Notes: generated by a model from the sequence alone, not told the origin. DNA of 42,434 bases from Terrimonas_B sp041743125 (GCA_041743125.1 JBGTNK010000127.1:1-42434), one strand, 5' to 3'. Shown: positions 17,165-26,652, numbered from the stretch's first letter. Translations and numbers: made by a program.

Positions 17165-18523
17165 TTATTTTTTTCTTCTGAAAACGATAGATGCATTTTG
17201 TTGAAGATCTGCACTAAAGCGGATCTGGTAAATTTCATCGCCATCTTGAACCACCAGTAAGCCGGTATTGGGTGGATATTTACCCAGATTTTCAGCATAC
17301 AAAACTAGTGTAATTTCATCACTTCCCGGTTCAACATAAATGGTCTTTTTAATGGCCGATGCTTTTAATCCCTGCCTCGCCAAAAAAAGTTCACCATTTA
17401 ATAGAACACTCACAGTGTCCCCGTCTATTTCCCCATTATCATAAAGCCTTAATTCCAGGCTGTCGGTCCGGAAATCCACTACCTGGGGTGCTACTGTTTT
17501 TCTTTCCCGGATAAATGCCGCAGCGGAGGAGATTTTATTTTCAATTTGTACATCTTTTGCAATAGTTTTCTTTTCCTCAGGCAGTGTTACAAAAGCTATC
17601 GTTTCGGTGTTTTTGGGTTCTGATTTTACCACCGTGTTTTTTGTTGTTGCCAAACTTTCAATTGGTTTTATCGATGTCTCGGGTTTAACTATTTGAGGTT
17701 TGGAGACTTCTTTATTCAAATTTTTCTTTTCATTGGCGGGTACCGAACTGGGAGGTATTTCTGATTTTTTTATGGATGCAAATACTGGAGCTTCATCAGC
17801 TATTTTGTTTTTCTCAGTCTTATTTGCCTCTGCAGGTTGCTTATTATTAGAAAAACCTTTGTCTGATGCTTCTTCCTTTAAAACCGCTTGCATTTCTGGA
17901 TTGGCACCAACCGACTCAGTCCTGGTACTTATAGTGGAGTTGGCCTGCGGAGTGGATTGATGGCGCAAAGCACTAACCTCCTGGTTTGATCTATTTGATT
18001 CTTTATAAAAGGCAACCTCATTTGCAAGACTTAATTCCTCCAGGTGAGGGAAAATCTTAGATTTTTCCGGATCAGGTTCTGACTTAAGATTTATTTTACC
18101 TGATATGGAATAATACCTGTGTTTTTTTGATGCTGTGGTTTTCCAGTTCCCATCTAGCTGCCAGGTGCTATCGTTTTGATTTCGGCGAAAAGTACTTATC
18201 ATTTTTACACCTTTGTCGGGTCGGCGGGGAAAATTGTGTGAAACGATTTCTTCATCCTTTACTTCACAAATTCCTTCTTCGATAGTTCCTTTTACCCGCT
18301 TCAAAATAAAGTAAAGAGTATCATTTATTATGAATGTACTTCGTGAATATCCGTACACTTTTTCCTTATACTGAGTAAGGGCAATTTCGTAGGACTGATC
18401 CTTTCTTATGGTTGTGCTGTCATTACTTAACGTCCCCACCCACAAACCGGTAAGAGTTTTTTGTGCATGAAAAACCAAGGGAATAAAAAGCAAGGAAAAG
18501 AGAAGTTTCAGGGTTTTCAACAT
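17165..18523 (-). CDS. Secreted protein of unknown function with disordered centre
   Basis: The 452-residue product has a signal peptide (LKLLFSLLFIPLVFHA, cut before QKTLTG). Three parts are visible. Residues about 22-150 form a beta-rich domain beginning LTGLWVGTLSNDS, similar in style to small lipocalin-like export proteins. Residues about 155-340 are low-complexity and rich in Ser, Lys, Glu and Pro, without structure. The last ~110 residues form a second beta domain (LELRLYDNGEIDGDTVSVLL to the end). Such C-terminal domains occur in secreted Bacteroidota proteins, but I do not recognise a named family. It is monocistronic on the minus strand. The cell-surface or periplasmic location is inferred. 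Confidence 0.8.
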   Translation of the reverse strand: MLKTLKLLFSLLFIPLVFHAQKTLTGLWVGTLSNDSTTIRKDQSYEIALTQYKEKVYGYSRSTFIINDTLYFILKRVKGTIEEGICEVKDEEIVSHNFPRRPDKGVKMISTFRRNQNDSTWQLDGNWKTTASKKHRYYSISGKINLKSEPDPEKSKIFPHLEELSLANEVAFYKESNRSNQEVSALRHQSTPQANSTISTRTESVGANPEMQAVLKEEASDKGFSNNKQPAEANKTEKNKIADEAPVFASIKKSEIPPSSVPANEKKNLNKEVSKPQIVKPETSIKPIESLATTKNTVVKSEPKNTETIAFVTLPEEKKTIAKDVQIENKISSAAAFIRERKTVAPQVVDFRTDSLELRLYDNGEIDGDTVSVLLNGELFLARQGLKASAIKKTIYVEPGSDEITLVLYAENLGKYPPNTGLLVVQDGDEIYQIRFSADLQQNASIVFRRKK

Positions 18524-18682
18524 ATCATTCTGCCATGCAGTCTTTGATTAGGATATAAGATTTCTACATGCTATAACGAATGCAGGTTGGTTTGATTGTG
18601 CCGGTAGATGCCCGATTTTCATCATGCAGACCTTTTACGTGTACCAGGTTCTAAGCGCAATGCAGCTAGTTGGTCTTTAATT

Positions 18683-18713
18683 AAAAAAGCTTCCCGGAAA
18701 AGGGAAGCTTTTT
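18683..18713 (-). terminator. Intrinsic terminator after the small lipoprotein gene
   Basis: The stem AAAAAGCTTCCC / GGGAAGCTTTTT with a short GGAAAA loop has T or A runs on both sides and could work in either direction. It lies 23 bp after the minus-strand lipoprotein gene, which is its likely user. Confidence 0.85.
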
Positions 18714-18735
18714 AATAATTTAAGAAAAGAACTAA

Positions 18736-19008
18736 TTATTTATTGTTCTTGTTTTTAATATCAATCTTCACATCTTTGCTTCCTACCGCTGCACCTTTAT
18801 CGCTTACTTTCACCTCGGTTCCACTTTTTGTTTTTACTTCCGCACCACCAGGGCCCACGGAAATTTCAGTTTTTTTACGCTCAGTTCTAGTGGCCTCACG
18901 TTGCTCGTGAGTCGTTGTGGTTGTTTCCACTTTCTTTTTTTCGTCGTTGCAGGAAAGCATTATTAATAATAAGGAGGCTGCAAAAAATCTGGCAATTACT
19001 GTTTTCAT
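18736..19008 (-). CDS. Small putative lipoprotein
   Basis: The 90-residue product starts with a lipoprotein-type signal, FFAASLLLIMLSCNDEKKK, with Cys20 as the likely lipidated residue. The rest is charged and rich in Thr, Lys and Glu (VETTTTTHEQREATRTERKK), followed by a repetitive block with EVKTKSGTEVKVSDKG and VDIKNKNNK. No domain is recognised. The gene lies 24 bp downstream of rho on the same strand and could be co-transcribed; a hairpin terminator follows it. Confidence 0.75.
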   Translation of the reverse strand: MKTVIARFFAASLLLIMLSCNDEKKKVETTTTTHEQREATRTERKKTEISVGPGGAEVKTKSGTEVKVSDKGAAVGSKDVKIDIKNKNNK

Positions 19009-19032
19009 AAGTTCTTTTTAAAGTGTGTTAAA

Positions 19033-20721
19033 TTATCTGTTCATTGAAGCTAAAAATTCTTCATTGTTTTTTGTTCCCTTCATCCGGTTCAGCAACTCTC
19101 TCATAGCTTCTTCCACATTCATGTCGGCAAGAAAAACACGGAGCAGGTTCATCCGCTGCAATACATCCCGGTCCAGAAGCAATTCATCACGGCGGGTAGA
19201 CGAAGCCGTAAGATCTATAGCAGGATAGATTCTCTTATTAGACAATCTTCTTTCCAATTGTAATTCCATATTACCGGTTCCTTTGAATTCTTCAAAGATC
19301 ACCTCATCCATTTTACTACCTGTATCTACCAGGGCAGTAGCTATAATCGTCAGAGAACCTCCAAATTCAATTTTACGAGCGGCACCAAAAAACTGTTTGG
19401 GTTTCTGCATCGCATTCGCTTCCACACCACCTGATAATACTTTTCCACTTGAAGGCGCCACCGTATTATGCGCACGGGCTAAACGGGTAATAGAGTCTAA
19501 AAGGATGACTACATCATGGCCACATTCTACCAGCCTTTTTGCTTTTTGAAGCGCCATAGTGGACACTTTTACGTGTTTTTCTGCTGGTTCATCAAATGTG
19601 GAGGCTATCACCTCGGCCTTTACACTTCTTTCCATATCTGTTACCTCCTCCGGCCTTTCATCTACCAGTACCACCATCAGGTAACATTCCGGGTGATTTT
19701 CGGCTATGGCGTTTGCCACCGATTTCAGTAACATCGTTTTACCGGTCTTTGGCTGTGCTACAATTAATCCCCTTTGCCCTTTACCAATGGGTGTAAACAG
19801 ATCCATTATCCGTGTAGAGTAATCACTGGCAGTTGTAAACAAATTCAACTTTTCAAACGGGAATAAGGGTGTAAGATAGTCAAACGGCACCCTGTCGCGA
19901 ACCTCATCAGGCCCTTTACCATTGATCGTATCTACTTTTAATAGAGCAAAATATTTTTCACCTTCTTTTGGGGGACGAACAGCGCCATGTACAGTATCTC
20001 CTGTTTTTAATCCAAAAAGTTTTATCTGTGAAGGAGAAACGTATACATCATCGGGAGAGGATAGATAATTATAGTCTGATGAACGGAGAAACCCATATCC
20101 GTCTGGCATCATTTCCAAAACGCCTTCTGAAAGAATAACACCGTCAAATTCTATATTAAAATTTTGTTCCCGTCTTTGCGGAAAAGGTTTATTCTGGGGA
20201 ATATTGCTGTCTGAGCTGGATGCAGGGGCATTTTTATCAGAATTTGCTTCAGCAGGCTGCTCCTCTTGTTCTTCAAAATTTTCTTCCTCTTCTATTTCCT
20301 CCTGTCGCGGTTCTTCTTCAATAGCTTCAACTTCATCTATTTCGTCGGGTTTCTTACGCCCTTTCTTTGTTGCATGCTTTTCCTCTTTCCTGAATGTTTG
20401 AGATGCACCTGCCTTTTTAACTACTTTTTTATCGCTGGCATGAGGAGCTTCTTTTTCAGAACTCCCTGCTTCAGCAACTCCATTTTCTATTACTTCAGCT
20501 TCCTCTGTAGAATTGGCTGTTGTTGCTTTGATAATACGTTTCCGCTTACCTTTTTCTTCACCTTGAGCACTACCTTTAGAGCCCGTAACTGCCTGGTTAT
20601 CCAAAATTTTATAGACAAGCCCTTGTTTGTCCAGTTTTTTTAAATTGGGAATTTTAAGTTGCTCGGCAATGTCCATCAGTTCAGGAACGAGCATATCGTT
20701 CAGTTGCAGAATGTCGTACAT
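19033..20721 (-). CDS. rho: Transcription termination factor Rho with long disordered insert
   Basis: Rho is the hexameric RNA helicase that ends transcription at Rho-dependent sites. The protein has 562 residues from ATG 20721. Residues 1-43 are the Rho N-terminal helical domain (LQLNDMLVPELMDIAEQLKI). Residues about 45-190 are an insert first rich in Lys and then in Glu. The RNA-binding cold-shock-like domain follows (GVLEMMPDGYGFLRSS), then the ATPase with Walker A PKTGKTMLLK, VDERPEEVTDMERSV, DSITRLARAHN and LSNKRIYPAIDL. An in-frame extension to TTG 20823 is open but not Rho-like. A comparable insert in Bacteroides Rho is reported to be disordered and to drive condensate formation. The leader may be about 245 nt. 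Confidence 0.95.
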   Translation of the reverse strand: MYDILQLNDMLVPELMDIAEQLKIPNLKKLDKQGLVYKILDNQAVTGSKGSAQGEEKGKRKRIIKATTANSTEEAEVIENGVAEAGSSEKEAPHASDKKVVKKAGASQTFRKEEKHATKKGRKKPDEIDEVEAIEEEPRQEEIEEEENFEEQEEQPAEANSDKNAPASSSDSNIPQNKPFPQRREQNFNIEFDGVILSEGVLEMMPDGYGFLRSSDYNYLSSPDDVYVSPSQIKLFGLKTGDTVHGAVRPPKEGEKYFALLKVDTINGKGPDEVRDRVPFDYLTPLFPFEKLNLFTTASDYSTRIMDLFTPIGKGQRGLIVAQPKTGKTMLLKSVANAIAENHPECYLMVVLVDERPEEVTDMERSVKAEVIASTFDEPAEKHVKVSTMALQKAKRLVECGHDVVILLDSITRLARAHNTVAPSSGKVLSGGVEANAMQKPKQFFGAARKIEFGGSLTIIATALVDTGSKMDEVIFEEFKGTGNMELQLERRLSNKRIYPAIDLTASSTRRDELLLDRDVLQRMNLLRVFLADMNVEEAMRELLNRMKGTKNNEEFLASMNR

Positions 20722-21219
20722 ACAAAAATCTTGAAGTTTAATACAGTGAATCCGATCACTAAGTCTGAAAATTGAAAAAGTTGAGTTTAACTTGAATGGA
20801 TAGGTAGGTTTCTGATGAGCCAATAAAACAGGAGAACAACATACTTATCAGCCTCTTTCCGTTGCAATAATAAGCTTTTTTTGCAAAACCAAAAATTTTA
20901 GGTTACCAGATTACTATGTGTAAGTAATTATACCGGTTGTTTTTGTTATTGCCAGGTGGTAGTTTCGGGCTTTTCAAAGGTTATATCTCAAATAAAATTC
21001 TCCAAACGATCGCAATACATTATTTAAAATTAAATGAACTCTATTGGTAAGCTCAAAAGTTAAGAATGAAGCCGATAGCAGCCTTCATAAGAATACGCTG
21101 ATACTTATTTTATTAACAGTAATCAACCAGCAAATAAGGATAATCACTTACTCAAATCCACTAATCTCTAATGATCAAATCATCCGTGCTATATCTTTGC
21201 CCCTCTCAAAATAGAAAAT
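20722..21219. other. Divergent intergenic region rho / asnS
   Basis: These 498 bp hold no credible gene. The left half is probably the rho leader. On the right, TATCTTTG at 21192-21199 matches the -7 consensus for asnS, but no TTG stands 19-21 nt before it. Confidence 0.5.
20975..21006 (-). promoter_or_regulatory. Candidate rho promoter with long leader
   Basis: On the minus strand TTTG (21006 to 21003), a 20-nt spacer and AACCTTTG (20982 to 20975) match TTTG-N19/20-TAnnTTTG with one mismatch. If used, transcription starts near 20968 and leaves a leader of about 245 nt before the rho ATG. Confidence 0.45.
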
Positions 21220-22677
21220 ATGTTTAACAAGAGGATTAAGATAAAAGATTTGTTAACCCGCGATCCATTGGTTTCATCAACAGAATCCGGGGAGGAAGTA
21301 ACAGTTATGGGATGGGTGCGTACTTTTCGTAACAACCAGTTTATAGCTCTTAACGATGGTTCTACCAATACAAACCTGCAGGTTGTTGCAGAACTAGGTA
21401 AATATGGAGATGATTTATTAAAACGAATAACGGTTTCTGCAGCTCTTAAAGTTTCAGGGTCATTAACACCATCCCTGGGAAAAGGGCAAAAATGGGAGTT
21501 AAAGGCCTCGTTGATAGAAATACTTGGCGACAGTGACGCTGAAAAATATCCCCTGCAGCCAAAAAAGCATTCTCTTGAATTCCTGAGAGAGATTGCTCAT
21601 TTACGTTTTCGCACTAATACGTTTGGTTCCGTATTCAGAGTACGTCATTCATTGGCATTCGCAGTTCATAAATTCTTCAATGATAGGGGATTTGTTTATA
21701 TGCATACACCCATAATAACGGCAAGCGACGCGGAAGGTGCGGGTGAAATGTTCCGGGTCACCACTCTGCCTTTGGAAAACAGCCCAAAAGATGAAAACGG
21801 AAAAATTGATTTTAGTGAGGATTTCTTTGGCCGCTCTACCAACCTTACTGTAAGCGGACAACTGGAGGGAGAATTAGGAGCTACAGCCCTGGGTGATATA
21901 TATACGTTTGGTCCTACTTTCCGGGCAGAGAATTCCAATACAGCCCGGCACCTGGCTGAATTCTGGATGATAGAACCTGAAATGGCGTTTTATGATTTGG
22001 AGGATAATGCGAACCTGGCCGAGGAATTTATCAAATATCTTATCAGGTATGCAATGGAACATAATAAAGAAGACTTAATTTTTCTTGCCCAACGTTTAGA
22101 GGAAGAAGAAAAACAATTACCCCAGGATAAACGTAGTGAGCTCGGGCTGATCGACAAACTGGAATTTGTTCTCAATAATGATTTTCAAAGGCTGACTTAT
22201 ACAGAAGCCATTGAGATATTACAAGAAAGTAATCATAATAAGAAAAAGAAATTTCAGTTTCCTATAACGGGGTGGGGAATGGATCTGCAGAGTGAGCATG
22301 AAAGGTACCTGGTGGAAAAGCATTTCAAAAAACCGGTAATACTTATTAATTATCCCGCAGCTATAAAATCCTTTTATATGCGGCAAAATGACGATGGAAA
22401 AACAGTTGCTGCAATGGATATATTAGCACCTGGTATTGGGGAAATAGTGGGTGGTTCGCAAAGGGAAGAAAGGCTTGATAAGCTAGAAGCCAGGATGAAA
22501 GAGTTACACATTCCGGTTGACGAATTATGGTGGTACCTGGATACAAGAAGATTTGGTACTGTGCCACATGCTGGCTTTGGCCTTGGTTTTGAAAGAATGG
22601 TTCAATTTGTAACCGGCATGACGAATATCAGGGATGTCATTGCGTTTCCCAGAACACCTAAGAGTGCTGAATTTTAA
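21220..22677 (+). CDS. asnS: Asparagine--tRNA ligase
   Basis: AsnS charges tRNA-Asn with asparagine in the cytoplasm. It is a class IIb synthetase of 485 residues. The N-terminal OB-fold anticodon-binding domain includes VTVMGWVRTFRNNQFIALND. The catalytic core follows: motif 1 around FVYMHTPIITASDAEGAGE, motif 2 in FGPTFRAENSNTARHLAEFW, and motif 3 in AGFGLGFERMVQFVTG. DVIAFPRTP closes the protein, as in the family. The MIEPEMAF stretch after motif 2 fits AsnS rather than AspS. Presence of AsnS means Asn-tRNA is made directly. It is monocistronic. Confidence 0.96.
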   Translation: MFNKRIKIKDLLTRDPLVSSTESGEEVTVMGWVRTFRNNQFIALNDGSTNTNLQVVAELGKYGDDLLKRITVSAALKVSGSLTPSLGKGQKWELKASLIEILGDSDAEKYPLQPKKHSLEFLREIAHLRFRTNTFGSVFRVRHSLAFAVHKFFNDRGFVYMHTPIITASDAEGAGEMFRVTTLPLENSPKDENGKIDFSEDFFGRSTNLTVSGQLEGELGATALGDIYTFGPTFRAENSNTARHLAEFWMIEPEMAFYDLEDNANLAEEFIKYLIRYAMEHNKEDLIFLAQRLEEEEKQLPQDKRSELGLIDKLEFVLNNDFQRLTYTEAIEILQESNHNKKKKFQFPITGWGMDLQSEHERYLVEKHFKKPVILINYPAAIKSFYMRQNDDGKTVAAMDILAPGIGEIVGGSQREERLDKLEARMKELHIPVDELWWYLDTRRFGTVPHAGFGLGFERMVQFVTGMTNIRDVIAFPRTPKSAEF

Positions 22678-22717
22678 TTATTGATATTTTACCGAACAAA
22701 ATATTTTCGAAAGCGGG

Positions 22718-23545
22718 TTAACCATGCACGCACATTACAGGTACATGAGATTGAAATACTAATTGTTTTGTAGAACTTTTTTTGAACAGGCTCTCAAGGA
22801 ATTTATGTTTTTTAGGGATGGTGATAAGAAGGTCCAGGTTGTTTTTTTCGGCAAATTCATTGATCCCATCTTCTACATCCTTGTTTTCAATATAATGGTA
22901 TTGTGGATTTAATTCTTCAAAGACTACATGTAATAAAGTGGATTGTGAGCGAGCATCGGAATTGAAATGCACATTATCATGATCAACATTCAGTATATGT
23001 AACCCGGCCTCTAATTCTTTTACAAAAGATTTTATTGCGGTAACAGGTGTGGTGTCTTTTACTTCCCGGAAGTCGGAAGCGAACCCAATTTTTTTTATTC
23101 CTTGTCCATATTCTTTGCCGGTTGGTACACAAATCACTGAAGAACTGAGATGTTTTATTATTCCATAGGTATTACTTCCAAACAAAACTCTCTCTACTGC
23201 TGTATGCCCCTTTGTGCCCATAATAACTGTAAATGGGTTTGCCTTATTGCAAAAATCTTCAACCTCATCAGCCAGATTGCCAAGCCGTGATTCGGTTTGT
23301 ATCTCCAGGGCACCCGAGGTAATATGTTCAAGGTCCTTTTTCAATTGAGCCAGCTTAGTTTCCGCAGATTCTTTCAATTCATCCACTGACAACAAAACAA
23401 TGGGGGTATCAGAAACACTCAGGGGCAACTGGTAGGCATGAAACAAAACAATATTTGCCTTTATGGCTAAAGCCATATCTGTTGCGTAATGCGTAGCATT
23501 GAGGGCGGCCGGTGAAAAATCCGTAAGTACAACAATTGTTTTCAT
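22718..23545 (-). CDS. Universal stress protein, tandem domains
   Basis: The 275 residues contain two UspA-like domains. Domain 1 (about 1-145) starts MKTIVVLTDFSPAALNATHY and carries the ATP-binding signature as GTKGHTAVERVLFGSNT (G-2x-G-9x-GS) followed by SSSVICVP. Domain 2 (about 150-275) starts KKIGFASDFREVKD but has KKHKFLESLFKKSSTKQLVF at the matching place, so the glycines are lost and nucleotide binding is unlikely there. Tandem Usps with one degenerate half are common in Bacteroidota. The role is stress survival by an unknown mechanism. It is convergent with asnS. Confidence 0.9.
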   Translation of the reverse strand: MKTIVVLTDFSPAALNATHYATDMALAIKANIVLFHAYQLPLSVSDTPIVLLSVDELKESAETKLAQLKKDLEHITSGALEIQTESRLGNLADEVEDFCNKANPFTVIMGTKGHTAVERVLFGSNTYGIIKHLSSSVICVPTGKEYGQGIKKIGFASDFREVKDTTPVTAIKSFVKELEAGLHILNVDHDNVHFNSDARSQSTLLHVVFEELNPQYHYIENKDVEDGINEFAEKNNLDLLITIPKKHKFLESLFKKSSTKQLVFQSHVPVMCVHG

Positions 23546-24050
23546 GATATGACCTATTAGATATTAAAGATAATCATAACAGCCCCTAACTGATTTACTA
23601 TTGAACGGAAATAACATGGATATTTAAAGAGGGTTTTCATATTCTGGATCCCAAAAAATTCAGATTACTGGAGCTAATTGTTACAAATGCCTGCAAAAAA
23701 GGGTATATACCTCTCAACAAGGCCTTTCCTGTTTATAGGTATAATGGAAATAAATGCTGGAAATAGAGAAATCCACCCAAATTATGTCTCGCCAACCTGT
23801 TTTTTTTGCCGTTCATATATAAAATATGGCTGAAAAAATAAATTCAAAATTGAGCAAAACTCGCTGCCAGCCTTCATTTGAAGAAAAAAGGACACCCTGT
23901 TTATAAACCATTACCTTAAATAAATTGGTACTGTGGTTTGCCTAGTACCAAATATCACCCTATCTTTACATAAGAAAAGCTAGCGGAAGTGCCCCAAGTA
24001 GGAAAATTTATTTGCACTTACCACTTTCTCCAGCTCAAAAAAACATAAAT
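23546..24050. other. Divergent intergenic region usp / padR
   Basis: These 505 bp contain no gene I can support. The right end holds the padR promoter and its inverted repeat (23925-23968). A 48-codon ORF at 23687-23833 lacks features and is probably chance. No promoter for the stress-protein gene was recognised. Confidence 0.5.
23925..23968 (+). promoter_or_regulatory. padR promoter overlapped by an 8-bp inverted repeat (likely operator)
   Basis: TTGGTACT (23925-23932) and AGTACCAA (23944-23951) are perfect inverted arms 11 nt apart. Inside the spacer lies TTTG (23937-23940). After 20 nt comes TATCTTTA (23961-23968), a -7 box with one mismatch. The repeat thus encloses the -33 box, as expected for a repressor site, and the nearest regulator gene is padR itself. 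Confidence 0.6.
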
Positions 24051-24377
24051 ATGAATATCGAAAATACACAGAGCCAAATGAGGAAAGGGATTTTGGAGTT
24101 CTGTATTCTTTCCGTAATTCGCCGTGGAGAGGCCTACCCCAGTGATATAGTGGAAGAGATGCGGGCTGCCAATCTACAGATACTCGAGGGAACCTTATAT
24201 CCCTTATTAACCAGACTCAAAAATGCTGAAATGCTAACTTACCGGTGGGTGGAGAGTAATTCAGGACCTCCCCGCAAGTATTTTTCACTCACAGAAAAAG
24301 GGGAATCTTTTTACCAGGAGCTTGAGCAAACCTGGCTGGAACTATCAAATGGGGTCAATGCATTGGCCAACAAATAA
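24051..24377 (+). CDS. PadR family transcriptional regulator
   Basis: The 108-residue protein is the short PadR form: a winged helix (GILEFCILSVIRRGEAYPSD, then ILEGTLYPLLTRLKNAEML and SGPPRKYFSLTEKGESFY) with a single C-terminal dimerisation helix. PadR proteins are usually repressors that release DNA on binding a small ligand. I use ATG 24051; the frame also opens at TTG 24012, but the added residues are not PadR-like. It is followed 43 bp later by a large PspC-domain gene, a pairing often seen in Bacteroidota, so it probably controls that membrane protein and itself through the repeat at 23925-23951. Confidence 0.92.
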   Translation: MNIENTQSQMRKGILEFCILSVIRRGEAYPSDIVEEMRAANLQILEGTLYPLLTRLKNAEMLTYRWVESNSGPPRKYFSLTEKGESFYQELEQTWLELSNGVNALANK

Positions 24378-24420
24378 TCCCAAATAAATCAAGAACAACT
24401 TCAACCAAAAATTAAATAAG

Positions 24421-26580
24421 ATGAAAAAGATAATCAACATAAACCTGAGTGGCCGGGTAATACCAATAGAAGATTCGGCTTTTGAAAAATTGCAGGGATA
24501 CATTGAAAGTCTTCGCCGTTATTTTTCACATGAAGAAGGCCGTGATGAAATTATCAATGATATAGAAAGCCGAATTGCAGAATTAATGAATGAAAAGGTT
24601 CGAAAAGGGGCCTCCAATGTTACAGATGCAGATATCGATGAGATCATTGCATCCATGGGCAGACCTGAAGATTTTGATGCAGAAATTATGGATACAGAAC
24701 CTGTAAACCATGCGCAGCAACAGCAATATCACTATGAAGAAAAAAAGGCTAAGAAAAGATTATATCGGGATAGCAGCGATAAATTCATTGGTGGAGTTTG
24801 TAGTGGAATAGCAGCCTATCTCAATGTGGACCCTGCCATTGTCCGGATTCTGGTTGCCATTATCACCTTCGGGGGCTTTGGTCTGGGATTTTTGATCTAT
24901 ATATTATTATGGATTATTCTTCCAACTAAAGACCTGGAACATTATTCAGGAAAAAGGCTATATCGGAATCCAGACGATAAAGTAATTGGAGGGGTAGCTG
25001 GCGGACTGGCGGCATATTTTAATAAGGAAACATGGATTATCAGGCTCATTTTTGTCGCCCCTCTTGCTCTAAGCATTTTATTAGGAGTTCTAAGAGGATT
25101 TAACTGGGATTATAGTTTTGATATTTTCCCCAATATTGTTTTTGGCTCTTTGAATGGAACGCTGGCACTTATTTATATTATTCTTTGGATGGTATTACCG
25201 GAAGCAAAAAGCCCCTATGAAAAGATGGAAATGAGGGGAGAAAAAGTAGATGTTAACAGCATCCGCCAGAATGTAAAGGAAGGGATGGACAGCATGAAGG
25301 ATAAGGTAAAGGGATGGGGTGATGAAGTAAAGGAATCAGCACAGAGTTTTGGCAGTAAAGCGAGGGAGTTTGCCAATACAAGAGGAAAAACCTTTGCTTC
25401 AGAGGTGAGGGATACCGCCCGTAATAGCGGAAGTGGTATTGGTCATGCCATTGGCGTTTTATTCAAAGTATTCTTTTTGTTTATTGCCGGCACTATAGCC
25501 TTTGCATTATTTGTTGCTGTAATTGCCCTCATCTTCGGAGGCATTGCCTGGTGGCCGGTCAATAATTTTTTATGGACCAGCAATTGGCAACAGATTTATG
25601 CATGGGGAACCCTGATATTTTTCCTGGGTGTACCATTGATTGGGTTAATTACCTGGGTTATCAGAAGAATTCTCAGGGTTCGTTCACGCAATAGCTACCT
25701 GGGTTGGACATTTGGCTTTTTGTGGACGCTTGGTTGGGTGGCTGCCATTTTATTAGCGTCAAGCATTGCCCGGGACTTCAGGGAATATGAACACAGCGAT
25801 ACCACCTTAGCAATAACACAACCTGTCAATGAAAAAATGATAGTTGCGGTATCTGAACCCGAACTGGAATATACCGGCAGGTTCGGTTGGATCAATGATG
25901 AAAGTGAAGGATGGGACCTGTCTAATGACACTTTACGATTATCAACAGTTAAGTTGAATATTAAAGCCAGTCCTGATTCTGCTTATCATGTTGCCCTTAA
26001 AAGATACAGTTTTGGCAGAAGTGAAGAAGATGCTTTGAGCCGTGCTGAAAAAATTCAATATGCAGCCTTTTCAAGAGACAGTGTGCTGGACCTTGGTAGC
26101 GGATATTCTATAGGAAAAGAAAGCAAGTTTCGCGGCCAGCAGGTAGAAATTGAAATTCAGGTACCAGTAGGACGGAAGATAAGGTTTGATGAATCGGTAA
26201 ATGACAAACTAAACCCAGCTCACATAAATGTTAAGAGAAGTAACCGCAGAAACCGGGTAATTAATATTGACGTGGATAACGATTTCTGGCACAGGTTCCG
26301 CTCCAACGTGGATTATGTAATGGGCATAGATGGCAGTTTAAAGCCTGTTTCGGGATCCAGTATTCAAAGTAATGATTATCGCTATGATGAAAATGATAGT
26401 GTCCGCGTTAAAAAAGCAATTGAAATAAAAAAGCAGGAATTGAAAGAATTAGAGCAATTGAGAATAAGGAAACAGTCCAGATCAGCTGCGGTAAACCCGG
26501 AGGACAGTATAAAAACAGCAGATATATTTATTGCCTCCGCTACTCTGCCGGTGTTTTCGTTGGTAAGTAGTTTTTTTTAA
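24421..26580 (+). CDS. PspC domain-containing multi-pass membrane protein
   Basis: The 719-residue product has an N-terminal cytoplasmic segment (about 1-110) with SRIAELMNEKVRKGASNVTD and MGRPEDFDAE. Two PspC domains follow (KRLYRDSSDKFIGGVCSGIA at 113-132 and its copy KRLYRNPDDKVIGGVAGGLA at 178-197, each with hydrophobic helices). An amphipathic, apolipoprotein-like stretch at about 280-335 precedes four or so further membrane helices (345-450). The C-terminal ~260 residues are soluble, beta-rich, and end in a charged helix. PspC domains sense or respond to membrane stress in the phage-shock system, but no pspA or pspF lies here. It is co-transcribed with padR by all signs. Confidence 0.88.
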   Translation: MKKIININLSGRVIPIEDSAFEKLQGYIESLRRYFSHEEGRDEIINDIESRIAELMNEKVRKGASNVTDADIDEIIASMGRPEDFDAEIMDTEPVNHAQQQQYHYEEKKAKKRLYRDSSDKFIGGVCSGIAAYLNVDPAIVRILVAIITFGGFGLGFLIYILLWIILPTKDLEHYSGKRLYRNPDDKVIGGVAGGLAAYFNKETWIIRLIFVAPLALSILLGVLRGFNWDYSFDIFPNIVFGSLNGTLALIYIILWMVLPEAKSPYEKMEMRGEKVDVNSIRQNVKEGMDSMKDKVKGWGDEVKESAQSFGSKAREFANTRGKTFASEVRDTARNSGSGIGHAIGVLFKVFFLFIAGTIAFALFVAVIALIFGGIAWWPVNNFLWTSNWQQIYAWGTLIFFLGVPLIGLITWVIRRILRVRSRNSYLGWTFGFLWTLGWVAAILLASSIARDFREYEHSDTTLAITQPVNEKMIVAVSEPELEYTGRFGWINDESEGWDLSNDTLRLSTVKLNIKASPDSAYHVALKRYSFGRSEEDALSRAEKIQYAAFSRDSVLDLGSGYSIGKESKFRGQQVEIEIQVPVGRKIRFDESVNDKLNPAHINVKRSNRRNRVINIDVDNDFWHRFRSNVDYVMGIDGSLKPVSGSSIQSNDYRYDENDSVRVKKAIEIKKQELKELEQLRIRKQSRSAAVNPEDSIKTADIFIASATLPVFSLVSSFF

Positions 26581-26619
26581 AATCGGTTGAAGTTGAACAT
26601 TCGCCTTGGGCGGATAAAC

Positions 26620-26652
26620 AAAGGGTGCCGGCAACGGGCCTTTTGTTTTTTT
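26620..26652 (+). terminator. Probable terminator after the pspC-domain gene
   Basis: AAAGG (26620-26624) pairs with CCTTT (26639-26643) around a GC-rich imperfect inner stem. A T-rich run to 26652 follows. The stem is not perfect. Confidence 0.5.

Noticed and set aside
20722..20823. Possible N-terminal extension of Rho to TTG 20823
   Set aside because: The added residues do not resemble Rho, and MYDILQLNDM at 20721 is a good family start.
23687..23833. 48-codon ORF between the usp and padR genes
   Set aside because: No promoter, ribosome site or terminator fits it, and the product shows no pattern. A chance ORF is more likely.
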